Positions 6,418 through 6,439 of a stretch of DNA of 6,439 nt are shown here, piece after piece. The notes under the pieces were generated by a model. It did no database searches. It was not told where the DNA came from and worked only from the letters and a program-made list of their open reading frames with translations. The translations under genes and the position numbers were made by a program. The DNA comes from Bryobacterales bacterium (GTDB lineage Bacteria; Acidobacteriota; Terriglobia; Bryobacterales; Bryobacteraceae), in contig SHUN01000171.1 in assembly GCA_009697495.1 (NCBI GenBank), positions 1 to 6,439 on the forward strand, in the 5' to 3' direction. Within the stretch, counting starts at the first letter, position 1; each line of letters starts with the position of its first letter.

Positions 6418-6439
6418 AACGTGGCTGAGTCCGCCAAGG
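6388..6439 (+). CDS. N-terminus of an unidentified protein (runs off the window)
   Basis: The frame from ATG 6388 reads MNEEVKEAAHNVAESAK and is still open at the last base. The 17 residues look like a charged amphipathic helix, too short to assign a family. A GGGTG at 6381-6385 is a poor Shine-Dalgarno at very short spacing, while TACAAT at 6373 suggests a leaderless start. It is divergent from, and overlaps, the 5' end of the minus-strand frame that ends at 6193, so the upstream part of that frame is probably not translated if this start is right. Confidence 0.5.
   Translation, partial: MNEEVKEAAHNVAESAK

Noticed and set aside
1..6439. CRISPR array, tRNA, rRNA, or insertion sequence
   Set aside because: No regularly spaced direct repeats, no tRNA-like cloverleaf with conserved T-loop, no rRNA-like sequence and no transposase frame were seen on either strand.

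Overview
The window is GC-rich bacterial DNA, densely packed and without RNA genes. Its gene content suggests a soil-type Acidobacteriota (Solibacter/Bryobacterales-like), or less likely a planctomycete or verrucomicrobial relative. The main argument is the tandem pair of a large PSCyt1/DUF1549/DUF1553 surface cytochrome-like protein and a DUF1501 protein. This pair is greatly expanded in those phyla and rare elsewhere. The taxonomic call is an inference from gene content, not from a marker gene.

Left block, plus strand, 1-1336: three tightly overlapping genes read rightward. They are the C-terminal half of a PfkB/ribokinase-family sugar kinase (its start lies outside the window), a complete six-helix rhomboid protease with Ser and His catalytic residues, and a 76-residue glutaredoxin-like (DUF836 type) protein with a CxxC motif. 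Stop and start codons overlap by 3 nt (in ATGA) and then 7 nt, so the three are very likely one transcript with coupled translation.

Junction, 1337-1393: the left and right blocks converge here. The short gap is almost filled by a perfect 43-bp palindrome (21-bp arms around one A) that begins inside the stop codon of the glutaredoxin-like gene. It has no T-tract, so it looks more like a dispersed hairpin repeat than a classical terminator.

Right block, minus strand, 6417 down to 1394: reading leftward, there are two short, unrecognised membrane-protein frames (6417-6193 and 6178-5858), then the 1019-residue PSCyt1/DUF1549/DUF1553 protein (5839-2780), then the 460-residue DUF1501 protein (2776-1394). 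The last two are separated by 3 nt, and the Shine-Dalgarno of the DUF1501 gene is formed by the last two sense codons of the cytochrome gene. The large protein has a Sec-type signal and the DUF1501 protein a Tat-type signal, so both should act outside the cytoplasmic membrane. The two short frames may be halves of one gene split by a single-base deletion.

Right edge: a plus-strand gene probably starts at 6388 and runs out of the window. A TACAAT box sits just 9 nt before its ATG, suggesting a leaderless or near-leaderless transcript.

Nothing here amounts to a clearly new system. The most distinctive items are the palindrome, the split membrane gene feeding into the cytochrome/DUF1501 operon, and the unusual kinase-rhomboid-glutaredoxin cluster.
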